DNA of 64,000 nucleotides from Demequina flava. GTDB taxonomy: Bacteria; Actinomycetota; Actinomycetes; Actinomycetales; Demequinaceae. The stretch is taken from contig NZ_BBRA01000001.1 in NCBI RefSeq assembly GCF_000975035.1, positions 822,788 through 886,787 of the forward strand, written 5' to 3'. The notes under the pieces were generated by a model. It worked only from the letters and a program-made list of their open reading frames with translations, had not been told where the DNA came from and did not search any database. Positions 8,372 to 16,218 of this stretch are shown here, piece after piece. The position numbers were made by a program, and so were the translations under genes. The stretch's first letter is position 1. Each line of letters begins with the position of its first letter.

Positions 8372-9810
8372 TGAGTGCCGCACCCCAGACCACGGACGCC
8401 CTCGATTCAGCGGGCGTGCCTGACACGACCCGCACCTCGCTGCTGCGTTTCGCCACCGCCGGTTCCGTCGACGACGGCAAGTCCACCCTCGTGGGCCGCC
8501 TGCTTCACGACACCAAGTCGATCCTCGCCGATGCCTACGAGGCCGTCGAGCGCGTGTCCAAGGAGCGCGGCTCCGAGGAAGTCGACCTGGCGCTGCTGAC
8601 CGACGGCCTGCGCGCCGAGCGCGAGCAGGGCATCACGATCGACGTCGCATACCGCTACTTCTCGACCCCGCGCCGCACCTTCATCCTCGCGGACTGCCCC
8701 GGGCACGTGCAGTACACCCGGAACACGGTGACCGGAGCGTCGACGGCCGATGCTTTGGTCGTGTTGATCGACGCCCGTTACGGCGTCGTAGAGCAGACCA
8801 AGCGCCACCTCGCGGTGGCGGCACTGCTACGGGTTCCGCACGTGATCATCGCGGTTAACAAGATCGACCTGCTCGACTACGCGTCCGGGCCCTTCCGCTC
8901 GATCTCGCAGCACGTGCAGACGCACGCCGAGTCGCTGGGCCTGCCCAACGTCATCTGCGTTCCCGTCTCCGCACTCAACGGCGACAACGTTGCCGAGCGC
9001 TCCGACAACACCCCCTGGTACGAGGGCCCCACGGTGCTCGAGATCCTGGAGACTGTCCCCTCGATCGACCAGGGCGCGGACGCCTTTGCGGCGGCTCACC
9101 GTCACGGGGTGACGCACCCCGGGAGGGCCGATGCTGCGGCTGAGGAGATCGGTTGGCGCCTGCCCGTACAGCTTGTGTTGCGTCCCCAGGATGCGGCCGT
9201 GTCCGAGGAGTACCGCGAGTACCGCGGCTACGCCGGTCAGGTCGCCGAGGGCACGATTCGTGTGGGCGATGAGGTCGTGGTGCAGCCCTCGGGCAAGCGC
9301 ACCACGGTTGCCGGGATCGACACGGCCACCGGGCCGCTCGACGAGGCACACACGGGCCAGTCCGTTGCGGTGCGCTTGGCTGATGAAGTCGACATTGCGC
9401 GTGGAGACCTGCTGTCCTCTGCGTCCGACGCCACCGAGTCCACCAAGACGTTCCACGCCCACGTGGCCTGGCTCACCGACCGTCCGTTGCGCGTGCGCGA
9501 CCGGGTGCTCGTGCAGCACGGCTCCGCGGTGGTGCAGGCCATGGTGACGACGATCGACGGCATCCTCGACATCTCGCTCCCGGGCGGAACGCTGGACTCC
9601 TCGATCGCGAAGGGCCACGAGCTGCAGCTCAATGACATCGGCGTGGTGTCGCTTCAGCTGGCTCAGCCGCTGGCCGTCGAGGACTACGGCAACCACCGCC
9701 GCACGGGCGCCTTCTGCCTGCTGGACCCCCAGGATGGCAACACCCTGGCGGCAGGCACGGCCCGCGCGCAGGTGCCTGGCACCGCGGATGAGTCGTATAT
9801 CTCGATCTAG
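8371..9810 (+). CDS. cysN: Sulfate adenylyltransferase subunit 1 (GTPase)
   Basis: 479 aa translation-factor-type GTPase that drives APS synthesis by CysD. G1 GSVDDGKST at 31-39, switch II DCPGH near 108, and NKID near 166, followed by two beta-barrel domains. It ends without an APS kinase domain, so it is a plain CysN and not a CysNC fusion; this fits the APS reductase upstream. The insert around HPGRADAAAEE (near 248) carries one of the dispersed 9-mers and is not conserved in the family as I know it. One-base overlap with cysD; the next gene begins directly after its stop. Confidence 0.93.
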   Translation: MSAAPQTTDALDSAGVPDTTRTSLLRFATAGSVDDGKSTLVGRLLHDTKSILADAYEAVERVSKERGSEEVDLALLTDGLRAEREQGITIDVAYRYFSTPRRTFILADCPGHVQYTRNTVTGASTADALVVLIDARYGVVEQTKRHLAVAALLRVPHVIIAVNKIDLLDYASGPFRSISQHVQTHAESLGLPNVICVPVSALNGDNVAERSDNTPWYEGPTVLEILETVPSIDQGADAFAAAHRHGVTHPGRADAAAEEIGWRLPVQLVLRPQDAAVSEEYREYRGYAGQVAEGTIRVGDEVVVQPSGKRTTVAGIDTATGPLDEAHTGQSVAVRLADEVDIARGDLLSSASDATESTKTFHAHVAWLTDRPLRVRDRVLVQHGSAVVQAMVTTIDGILDISLPGGTLDSSIAKGHELQLNDIGVVSLQLAQPLAVEDYGNHRRTGAFCLLDPQDGNTLAAGTARAQVPGTADESYISI

Positions 9811-10614
9811 ATGAGCGCATCCGTATCCCTCACCGACGTCGCCCAGGCGTTCCCTGGGCGCGAGCGTGCCCGCTTGGCGCTGGACGGCATCACCCTGGAC
9901 ATTGAGCCCGGGCAGTTCGTGTGTGTCGTGGGACCGTCAGGATGCGGAAAGTCGACCCTGTTGGACCTCGTTGCCGGGCACACCCGCCCGGCGCGCGGTG
10001 CGGTATCCGTCGATGGCGCCGCGGTGAAGGGACCCGGGCTGGACCGCGTGATGGTCTTCCAGGACCACGCGCTGTTTCCCTGGATGTCCGTCGCGGACAA
10101 CGTCGCATTTGGCCTCAAGAACGCCGGCATCCCCGAGGCCGAGCGTGAAGCACGCGTCGCGAAGTGGCTGGGCAAGGTCGGTCTGACCGATGCCGCCTCA
10201 CTCCACCCGCACCAGCTCTCTGGCGGCATGCGTCAGCGCGCGGCGTTGGCCCGCGCCTTCGCCATGAAGCCGCAAGTGCTCCTGATGGACGAGCCGTTCT
10301 CCGCACTCGACGCACCCTCGCGCGACCGCCTGCACGTCGAGCTCCAGGAACTGTGGGCGGACACGGAAACCACCATCATCTTCGTAACCCACAACGTCCG
10401 TGAGGCGATTGCGCTCGGTGACCGCGTCATCGTCCTGTCCTCGGGCCCCGGCCGCATCATCGGTGACGTTCCCGTTGCCCTGAACCGGCCCCGTGTCGTC
10501 GAGTCGGAGCGCGTCGTTGCGCTCGCGCACAAGGTCCGCGGACTGCTCGACGAGGCCGACCAACTCGGCATCACCACCCCACGCGAGGGTGGTGACTCGT
10601 ATGTCTCGATCTGA
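9811..10614 (+). CDS. ABC transporter ATPase, nitrate/sulfonate/taurine type
   Basis: 267 aa. Walker A GPSGCGKST at 41-49, Q-loop in VFQDHALFPW, signature LSGGMRQR, Walker B LLMDEPFSALD, and the switch His in VTHNVREA. This is the SsuB/TauB/NrtD subfamily, which takes up anions such as sulfonates, nitrate or, by operon context, sulfate. It starts on the base after the cysN stop and overlaps the permease gene by 14 nt. No solute-binding protein gene accompanies it here, so the substrate remains inferred. Confidence 0.88.
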   Translation: MSASVSLTDVAQAFPGRERARLALDGITLDIEPGQFVCVVGPSGCGKSTLLDLVAGHTRPARGAVSVDGAAVKGPGLDRVMVFQDHALFPWMSVADNVAFGLKNAGIPEAEREARVAKWLGKVGLTDAASLHPHQLSGGMRQRAALARAFAMKPQVLLMDEPFSALDAPSRDRLHVELQELWADTETTIIFVTHNVREAIALGDRVIVLSSGPGRIIGDVPVALNRPRVVESERVVALAHKVRGLLDEADQLGITTPREGGDSYVSI

Positions 10615-11434
10615 TGTGGAGCTGACGACCGAGCAGAGCGTTCAGGCGAGGTCGCAGGCCCCCTGGTGGAAAGCATCGGCCCCCATTCTCATCACCGGCC
10701 TGGTACTGGTGGTTGTGTGGGCGGTGCTGTCACTGTTCGTCGACACGTTGCCCGGCCCGGGTGACACGGCGGCGGAGCTTGCCCGGATGGCCTCCGACGG
10801 TGAGCTGTTCTCGATCTTTGGGCGCATCACCCTGTTCATGGGCGTGTGCTTCGTGATCGCGGCCGTCGGCGGCGTGGCTCTGGGGCTGTTGCTCGGTTCC
10901 AAGCGCTGGTTGGACCGCGGACTGTCGCCGTACTTGGCAGCGCTGCAGGGAATGCCGACGTCGATGTGGATCCCGGTCGCGGCTGTCGTTCTCGGCACCT
11001 CGCCCTGGTCGCTCGCTGCGGTGGTGTCGATCGGCGCGATGCCGGCCATCATGCTCGGCACTCGCTCCGCTGTCGCCAATGTGCCGCCGCTGCTGATCCG
11101 TGCGGGGCGTACCTATGGCGCCGACGGCGGGACGTTGCTGCGTCACGTCGTCCTGCCAGCGGCTCTTCCGGGCATCATGACCGGTTTGGAGTTGGGCTGG
11201 TCGATCGCGTTCCGCTGCCTCGTCGCAGGTGAGATCTTCTCCGGCGCGCTGTCCGGCACCGGGATTGGCGACGTGATTGACCGTTCACGCGAGACGGGCG
11301 ACCTCACCGAGATGATGGCGACCATCATGATCGTGCTGGCCTTCACACTGATCGTGGACCGCCTGGTGTTCGCCAAGGTGCAGCACCGCCTGCGCGTCTC
11401 GCGTGGCCTGGTGGACACAGGGCTGCCGCACTAA
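10601..11434 (+). CDS. ABC transporter permease, sulfonate/nitrate type
   Basis: 277 aa inner-membrane protein. A first helix near residues 27-48 is followed by a binding-protein-dependent permease domain with about five more helices and an EAA-type loop (GADGGTLLRHVVLPAALPGI) that docks on the ATPase. The ATG is chosen because it follows GAGGGTGG at suitable spacing and gives a normal N-terminus; it lies inside the end of the ATPase gene. Last gene of the sulfate operon, followed by a small hairpin. The usual partner binding lipoprotein is absent from the operon. Confidence 0.87.
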   Translation: MSRSDVELTTEQSVQARSQAPWWKASAPILITGLVLVVVWAVLSLFVDTLPGPGDTAAELARMASDGELFSIFGRITLFMGVCFVIAAVGGVALGLLLGSKRWLDRGLSPYLAALQGMPTSMWIPVAAVVLGTSPWSLAAVVSIGAMPAIMLGTRSAVANVPPLLIRAGRTYGADGGTLLRHVVLPAALPGIMTGLELGWSIAFRCLVAGEIFSGALSGTGIGDVIDRSRETGDLTEMMATIMIVLAFTLIVDRLVFAKVQHRLRVSRGLVDTGLPH

Positions 11435-11441
11435 CCGCGTT

Positions 11442-11459
11442 GCCGATCCAAGCATCGGC
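11442..11459. terminator. Hairpin at the end of the sulfate operon
   Basis: GCCGAT and ATCGGC form a 6-bp stem around CCAAGC, 8 nt after the permease stop. There is no T-run. The right arm lies in a copy of the dispersed GCATCGGCC motif. Confidence 0.5.
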
Positions 11460-11581
11460 CCGTCATCGCAGTTGATTCCGCCTCGGTAGGCAATCAGTGT
11501 CACTGGAATCGCTGCATGTGGCCCTCAGTGCCCACCGGCACGTTCGCGCGGGCTGGCGGGAATTCTGTCAGACCCTCGTCG

Positions 11582-11587
11582 TACGCT
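11582..11587 (+). promoter_or_regulatory. -10 box, leaderless promoter of the GNAT gene
   Basis: TACGCT ends 6 nt before the ATG at 11594. No ribosome site is present upstream. Confidence 0.6.
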
Positions 11588-11593
11588 GTCTTC

Positions 11594-12175
11594 ATGATCC
11601 ACGTTGAACCCGCAACCGCCTCCCGCTGGGATGACGTGCGCACCATGCTCGGGCCCAAGAGCGTCGACACACCTTCCTGCTGGTGCCTATCGATGCGGAT
11701 CAGTTCGGGCGACCCGCGCGTCAAAGGCCAACCGGCTAGTGCGCGTGCGGATGTCGCGCGCGAGCTCTGTTCCGCTGAAGTGCCGCCCGGAGTTCTCGCA
11801 TACGACGGCGACAAAGTTGTGGGCTGGTGTTCCGTGTCTCCTCGTTCGTCGTATCACCGGCTGGTGAAGTCTCGTGTGATTCCCCACGTCGACGATCAGC
11901 CGGTGTGGTCCGTGGTGTGCTTTGTCGTCCGCGCGGGTCATCGACGGCAAGGCGTGGCGGGATCGTTGCTGGATGGCGCGGTGGAGTTCGCTCGCACTCA
12001 CGGTGCCACCATCATCGAGGGATACCCCTCCGACACCGGTGGCGCCCGCATGAACACGACGTCCGCCTACGTGGGGACTCGTACGCTGTTCGAACGGCAC
12101 GGGTTTGAGTTTGCCAGTGACACTAAGTCCGCGGCCGGGGGGCATCCGCGCGTCATCATGCGCCGGGAAGTGTGA
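11594..12175 (+). CDS. GNAT family N-acetyltransferase
   Basis: 193 aa. The acetyl-CoA loop is RAGHRRQGVAGSLL (R-x-x-G/Q type) after the beta-4 strand VWSVVCFVV. The CWCLSMR motif near residue 32 and VLAYDGDKVVGWCSVSPRSSY identify the subgroup with a conserved Cys-Trp-Cys near the N-terminus. The substrate is unknown. The start is set by the -10 box six nt upstream; the frame extends further up but without any ribosome site. Monocistronic, between the sulfate operon and a transporter gene. Confidence 0.82.
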   Translation: MIHVEPATASRWDDVRTMLGPKSVDTPSCWCLSMRISSGDPRVKGQPASARADVARELCSAEVPPGVLAYDGDKVVGWCSVSPRSSYHRLVKSRVIPHVDDQPVWSVVCFVVRAGHRRQGVAGSLLDGAVEFARTHGATIIEGYPSDTGGARMNTTSAYVGTRTLFERHGFEFASDTKSAAGGHPRVIMRREV

Positions 12176-12183
12176 GCGCACCC

Positions 12184-12205
12184 GCGTCCCAGTAGTGCAG
12201 GACGC
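12184..12205. terminator. Terminator hairpin after the GNAT gene
   Basis: GCGTCC and GGACGC pair around a 10-nt loop, extended outward by ACC/GGT with one mismatch, starting 9 nt after the stop codon. Confidence 0.6.
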
Positions 12206-12349
12206 CGGTGCGTGGCACGGAAATCGGGCTCAGGTCCTCCCGGCGCGTGAGTGCGGTGAACCCGCCACCTGACTGCCGACTGGCCCCTCAATGCCCCGGC
12301 GACCACGGCATCGGCCCTTCGCTATCCAATTGGGTGACAGACTCGTCCC

Positions 12350-13288
12350 GTGAACGCACCTCTCTCCCGCTCGGGCCTGATGTTTGGCGCCGGTGCCTAC
12401 CTCATGTGGGGACTGTTTCCCCTACTCATGGCAGCCCTCAAGCCTGCCGGTGCAGTGGAGATCACCGCGCACCGTGCGGTGTGGTCGCTGGTGGTGTGCC
12501 TGATTGCGGTGGCAATTGTGCGCGGGTGGAAGCGACTGCGGACCGTTCTCACCTCCAGACGAACCGTCCTGATCCTCGCCGCAGCTGCTCTCGTGGTGTC
12601 GATCAACTGGCTGGCGTACGTATATGCGGTCGTGACCGATCACGTGAACTCGGCGTCGCTAGGCTATTACATCAACCCGCTGTTCACGGTTGCGTTGGGC
12701 GTCATCTTCTTGGGGGAGCGTCTCACCCGCGCCCAGATAGTCGCCATCAGCATCGCGGCCGGCGCCGTGATCGTCATTGGTGTTGGCATGGGCGAAGTGC
12801 CGTGGCTGTCCCTGATCATGGCCGTGTCCTTTGGGCTCTACGGGCTTCTCAAGAAGCAGGTGGGCGGCAAGGTCGATGCCCTTACTGGCCTCACCGTCGA
12901 GACGATGGTGCTCGCTCCCCTAGGGCTCATCGCCATCGTCTTTCTGGAGCGCGCGGGCCAGACCACCTTTGGGCACCGCGGCGCGGACGGGCTTGGACTG
13001 TCGCACGATCTGCTGATGATGTCGACGGGACTGTTCACCGCGGGGGCGCTGTTGCTATTTGCCGCTGGCGCGCGCCGGCTGCCCCTCTTCGTGACCGGGC
13101 TGCTGCAGTACATCGCCCCCACCATGATGTTCATCCTGGCCGTGTGGCACTTTGGCGAGCCGATGCCGGTCTCGCGCTGGATCGGGTTCGTGCTCGTGTG
13201 GATCGCGTTGGTGATTCTCACGGTCGACGGGTGGCGGCGTAGGCCACGAAAGGCCGAGGCTCGGGTGGAGCCAGCCGAGCCCGTGTGA
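12350..13288 (+). CDS. rarD: EamA family transporter, RarD type
   Basis: 312 aa with ten predicted membrane helices, the DMT fold. The start YLMWGLFPLLMAALKPAGAVEITAHRAVWS and the block SINWLAYVYAV are typical of RarD proteins. RarD was named from chloramphenicol sensitivity in Escherichia coli, but its substrate is not established. The short hydrophilic end (RRRPRKAEA) is cytoplasmic. The GTG start has no ribosome site; a weak -10 box CAGACT ends 6 nt before it, so it is probably leaderless. A dispersed 9-mer lies in its upstream region at 12308. Confidence 0.88.
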   Translation: MNAPLSRSGLMFGAGAYLMWGLFPLLMAALKPAGAVEITAHRAVWSLVVCLIAVAIVRGWKRLRTVLTSRRTVLILAAAALVVSINWLAYVYAVVTDHVNSASLGYYINPLFTVALGVIFLGERLTRAQIVAISIAAGAVIVIGVGMGEVPWLSLIMAVSFGLYGLLKKQVGGKVDALTGLTVETMVLAPLGLIAIVFLERAGQTTFGHRGADGLGLSHDLLMMSTGLFTAGALLLFAAGARRLPLFVTGLLQYIAPTMMFILAVWHFGEPMPVSRWIGFVLVWIALVILTVDGWRRRPRKAEARVEPAEPV

Positions 13289-13375
13289 CCGCGCCAGCCT
13301 TCGCAGCCGCGGTTGACTGGTCAGCCGTTCAGGCCCGCGTCTTCAGGTATGCCTTTCTCGCCGTGGATGCCCGTG

Positions 13376-13455
13376 AAGAATCTGCGGTCAGGTGGGTCAG
13401 GTTTGTCGTCCCGTTCGGGGCTGCGTGGACCCGGTGCGGCTCACCGCAGATTCTT
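13376..13455. repeat. 13-bp perfect inverted repeat, 54-nt spacer
   Basis: AAGAATCTGCGGT at 13376-13388 is matched exactly by ACCGCAGATTCTT at 13443-13455. The spacer contains a small CCCGTTCGGGG hairpin. It may be the rarD terminator or the ends of a small element; flanking target duplications are not evident. Confidence 0.6.
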
Positions 13456-13565
13456 GACGATGTGCGGCGGCGAGGACTGACCTGGTGGACGTAGCGGACG
13501 TGACGGGCACGTGCTCGAGATCCGCCACACCGGTGCTGAACAGGCGCGGGACATCACCGCAGAGT

Positions 13566-13619
13566 TACGGCCAGGAGGCCGCGGGCGCCGAAACCCCGCC
13601 GAGTATGTACGGCCAGGGG
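13566..13619 (+). repeat. 54-nt dispersed repeat, copy A
   Basis: Begins TACGGCCAGGAG and ends CCCCGCCGAGTATGTACGGC followed by CAGGGG. The opening TACGGCCA recurs 42 nt later. The right half folds as a hairpin (CCCC-GCCG against CGGC-GGGG). It lies 18 nt beyond the stop of the polyprenyl synthase gene, in the opposite orientation. Confidence 0.75.
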
Positions 13620-13637
13620 AAAGAGCACGGCGCGTGG

Positions 13638-14633
13638 TTAGGCGGCTCGGGCTACCAGGGCGTCCGCGAAGGAATTGAGCGCGTCCTTGACGGCACCATC
13701 GGGCAGCGGCGCGACCGACTCGGAAGCGCGAACCGCCCATTCACGCGCCTTGGCGCTGGTCTCGTCAACCACCGAATGCACGGCGAGGCGGCCCACAACA
13801 TCTGCGAGCGCCTCATCGGACGTAAGGTCACCGTCGATGTCAGCGAGGAGCTTCTCATCGTCGGCTGTGCCGCGACCGGCGGCGATGCGCTCACGCAAAA
13901 GCAGAACTGGCATTGTCGGCACGCCCTCACGGAGGTCGGTGCCGGGAGTCTTGCCGGTCTCTTCGGCGCTGGAGCGTACGTCGATCACATCGTCGGCCAA
14001 TTGGAAGGCAACGCCCGCCAGCTCGCCATAGCGGGTGACCCGCTCGACGGTCATGGGGTCGCAGCCCGCGAACAGCGCGCCAAATCGAGCCGAGGTGGCG
14101 ATGAGCGACCCGGTCTTGTCGGCGAGCACCTGAATGTAGTGCTCGACGGGGTCGTCGCCCTCTTGCGGACCCACGGTCTCGTGGAGCTGACCCAGGCACA
14201 GGCGCTCGAAGGTCTGCGCCTGAATGCGCACGGCCTCCGGACCCAGCCCAGCCACCACGCGCGAGGCGCGGGCGAACAGCAGGTCGCCCGTAAGGATCGC
14301 GACCGAGTTGCCCCACACTTCATGAGCCGCGGGAGCACCGCGCCGCGTGGGCGCGGAGTCCATGACGTCGTCGTGATAGAGCGTCGCGAGGTGGGTCAGT
14401 TCGACCACCACGGACGCCTCGACGATCTCCGGGCGCGCGCCGTCTCCCAGCTGCGCAGTGAGCAGCGTCAGCATGGGACGCAGTCGCTTGCCCCCAGCGT
14501 TGACGAGGTGCTTCGACGTGGAATCGGCAAGCGAGTCCGCCTGCCCCACCGCGTCGCGGAGGCGCTCCTCGACGATCTCCAGACGCGGGGTCAGGATCTC
14601 GTCGAGCTCAGTGCTGCCCAGAGGAAGTGACAT
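13638..14633 (-). CDS. Polyprenyl diphosphate synthase (menaquinone side chain)
   Basis: 331 aa trans-prenyltransferase. The first aspartate-rich motif is DDVMD (in LYHDDVMDSAPTRRG) and the second is DDVID, with the usual KRLRPML near the start. It condenses isopentenyl diphosphate onto an allylic primer to make the long chain that MenA joins to the naphthoquinone ring. The residues before the first motif do not let me state chain length. It is the last gene of the nuo operon, 4 nt after nuoN, so chain supply is tied to complex I expression. The mycobacterial homologue (grcC1) is likewise close to men genes. Confidence 0.9.
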   Translation of the reverse strand: MSLPLGSTELDEILTPRLEIVEERLRDAVGQADSLADSTSKHLVNAGGKRLRPMLTLLTAQLGDGARPEIVEASVVVELTHLATLYHDDVMDSAPTRRGAPAAHEVWGNSVAILTGDLLFARASRVVAGLGPEAVRIQAQTFERLCLGQLHETVGPQEGDDPVEHYIQVLADKTGSLIATSARFGALFAGCDPMTVERVTRYGELAGVAFQLADDVIDVRSSAEETGKTPGTDLREGVPTMPVLLLRERIAAGRGTADDEKLLADIDGDLTSDEALADVVGRLAVHSVVDETSAKAREWAVRASESVAPLPDGAVKDALNSFADALVARAA

Positions 14634-14637
14634 CAGA

Positions 14638-16218
14638 TCAGCCCGCGCTCACCAGAAGGTGTGCGGCGCTTTCGAAGATGTTCAGTACGCCCGAGGGCAG
14701 GATTCCCAGGATGACAATTGCTGCCGCGGTGATACCGATCACGACGCGCGTGAGGGTCTCGGTCTCGACTGCAATCGCCTCGTCGGCGCCCTCGGGGGCA
14801 TCCGTGAAGAACATCAGCACAATGAGGCGAACGTAGAAGAACGCGGCCACCATCGAAGCGATCACAGCAACGAGCACGAGCGGCCATGCGCCGCCAGCGA
14901 TCGCAGCGGAGAAGACCTCGAACTTACCGATGAATCCTGCGGTCAGCGGGATTCCAGCGAAGGACAGCAGGAACAGTGCCATCGCTCCGGCGAGGAACGG
15001 TGAGCGCTTGCCCAGCCCGGCCCATTGGCCCAGGCGCACGGCCTCGGCACCGATTCCGCCATCCTCGGCACGTTCGCGCACCTGCGTGATGATCGCGAAG
15101 GCACCGATGGTCGCAAGACCGTAGGTGAGGAGGTAGAACGGCAAGGCGACGAGCGCTTCCGGCGTGAGGCCGGCGAACGCCACCAGGATGAATCCGGCGT
15201 GAGCCACAGCCGAGTAAGCGAGCATGCGCTTGATATCGGTCTGCACCAGTGCTGCGAGCGTTCCGATGATCATCGACGTGATGGCCACGGCCCAGAACAT
15301 CCATGACAGTTCCCACTCGAGCGGGTAGAACGCCAGGTACATGACCCGCACCAGCGCGGCCGTCGCGGCCGCCTTGGTGGCGGCACCCATGAACGCGGTA
15401 ACCGGGGTGGGGGCACCCTGGTAAACGTCCGGGACCCACGAGTGGAACGGCGCGGCTCCGATCTTGAACATCAGACCAGCGACCACCATCACCGCACCCG
15501 CGAGGAGCATGCCGTCGCGGTTGGGGATGAAGTCGATCGCGATGCCAATGGACTCGAGGTCGATCTGCGTGGTCGCACCGTAAACGAGTGCGGCACCGAA
15601 CAGGTAGATCGCGGAGGAGAACGCGCCCAGCAGGAAGTACTTCAGCGCGGCTTCCTGCGACAGCAGGCGGCGTCGGCGTGCCAGCGCCACCATGATGTAC
15701 AGCGGCAGCGAGAACAGCTCCAGCGCCACGAACAGGAAGATCAGATCCGTGATGCAGGTGAAGAGCATCATGCCGCCCACTGCGAACAGCAGCAGCGGGA
15801 AGACCTCGGTCACCTTGAGGCCCGCACGGCGTGCAAGGCGCTCCTTGGTGGAGCCCGGAGGTACGGAGCCCAGGGGCGTGAAGGCATCCTCACCATCGGA
15901 GGTGCGGGCCGCGAACAGCAGCGCGCCCAGGATTCCGAAGACGAGCAGCATTGCCTGCCACGCGAGCGACTGAGCATCGACCGTGATCTTGCCGGTCATC
16001 ACGACATCGCCAGCGGAGCCGTCAAGGCCAACCCACTGCACGATCACGAAGCCGAGCGCGACCAGCAAAGCGCCGATCGTCACCGTGAGCTGCACCGTGC
16101 GACGCGTGGCCGGCGACTTGATGAACGCCTCGATCAGGATGGCCACCGCGGCGGTGCCCAGGACGATCAGGATGGGCGTCAGTGGAGCCCAAGCGATCTC
16201 GGGGGTCACGAAGTTCAC
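14638..16218 (-). CDS. nuoN: NADH-quinone oxidoreductase subunit N
   Basis: 526 aa, about 14 membrane helices, one of the three antiporter-like proton-pumping subunits of complex I. The central LFVALELFSLPLYIMVAL and GAAPFHSWVPDVYQGAPTP blocks are diagnostic, with the latter part of TM7-8. A hydrophilic stretch of about 40 residues near position 110-140 (TSDGEDAFTPLGSV) is a loop common in actinobacterial NuoN. Overlaps nuoM by 4 nt. Confidence 0.95.
   Translation of the reverse strand: MNFVTPEIAWAPLTPILIVLGTAAVAILIEAFIKSPATRRTVQLTVTIGALLVALGFVIVQWVGLDGSAGDVVMTGKITVDAQSLAWQAMLLVFGILGALLFAARTSDGEDAFTPLGSVPPGSTKERLARRAGLKVTEVFPLLLFAVGGMMLFTCITDLIFLFVALELFSLPLYIMVALARRRRLLSQEAALKYFLLGAFSSAIYLFGAALVYGATTQIDLESIGIAIDFIPNRDGMLLAGAVMVVAGLMFKIGAAPFHSWVPDVYQGAPTPVTAFMGAATKAAATAALVRVMYLAFYPLEWELSWMFWAVAITSMIIGTLAALVQTDIKRMLAYSAVAHAGFILVAFAGLTPEALVALPFYLLTYGLATIGAFAIITQVRERAEDGGIGAEAVRLGQWAGLGKRSPFLAGAMALFLLSFAGIPLTAGFIGKFEVFSAAIAGGAWPLVLVAVIASMVAAFFYVRLIVLMFFTDAPEGADEAIAVETETLTRVVIGITAAAIVILGILPSGVLNIFESAAHLLVSAG

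Larger units (their letters stand above)
13289..13637. other. Gene-free region between convergent genes, with two repeat structures
   Basis: No convincing gene. It holds a 13-bp perfect inverted repeat with a 54-nt spacer (13376-13455) and one copy of the 54-nt dispersed repeat (13566-13619). A 69-codon frame running out of the rarD end has no ribosome site and no family resemblance. Confidence 0.7.

Noticed and set aside
12308..12316. GCATCGGCC before rarD as a rarD operator
   Set aside because: The word occurs about 37 times in the window, mostly inside genes, so a gene-specific operator role is unlikely.
13285..13494. 69-codon frame running from the end of rarD
   Set aside because: It crosses the inverted repeat at 13376-13455, lacks a ribosome site or -10 box, and has no recognisable composition.
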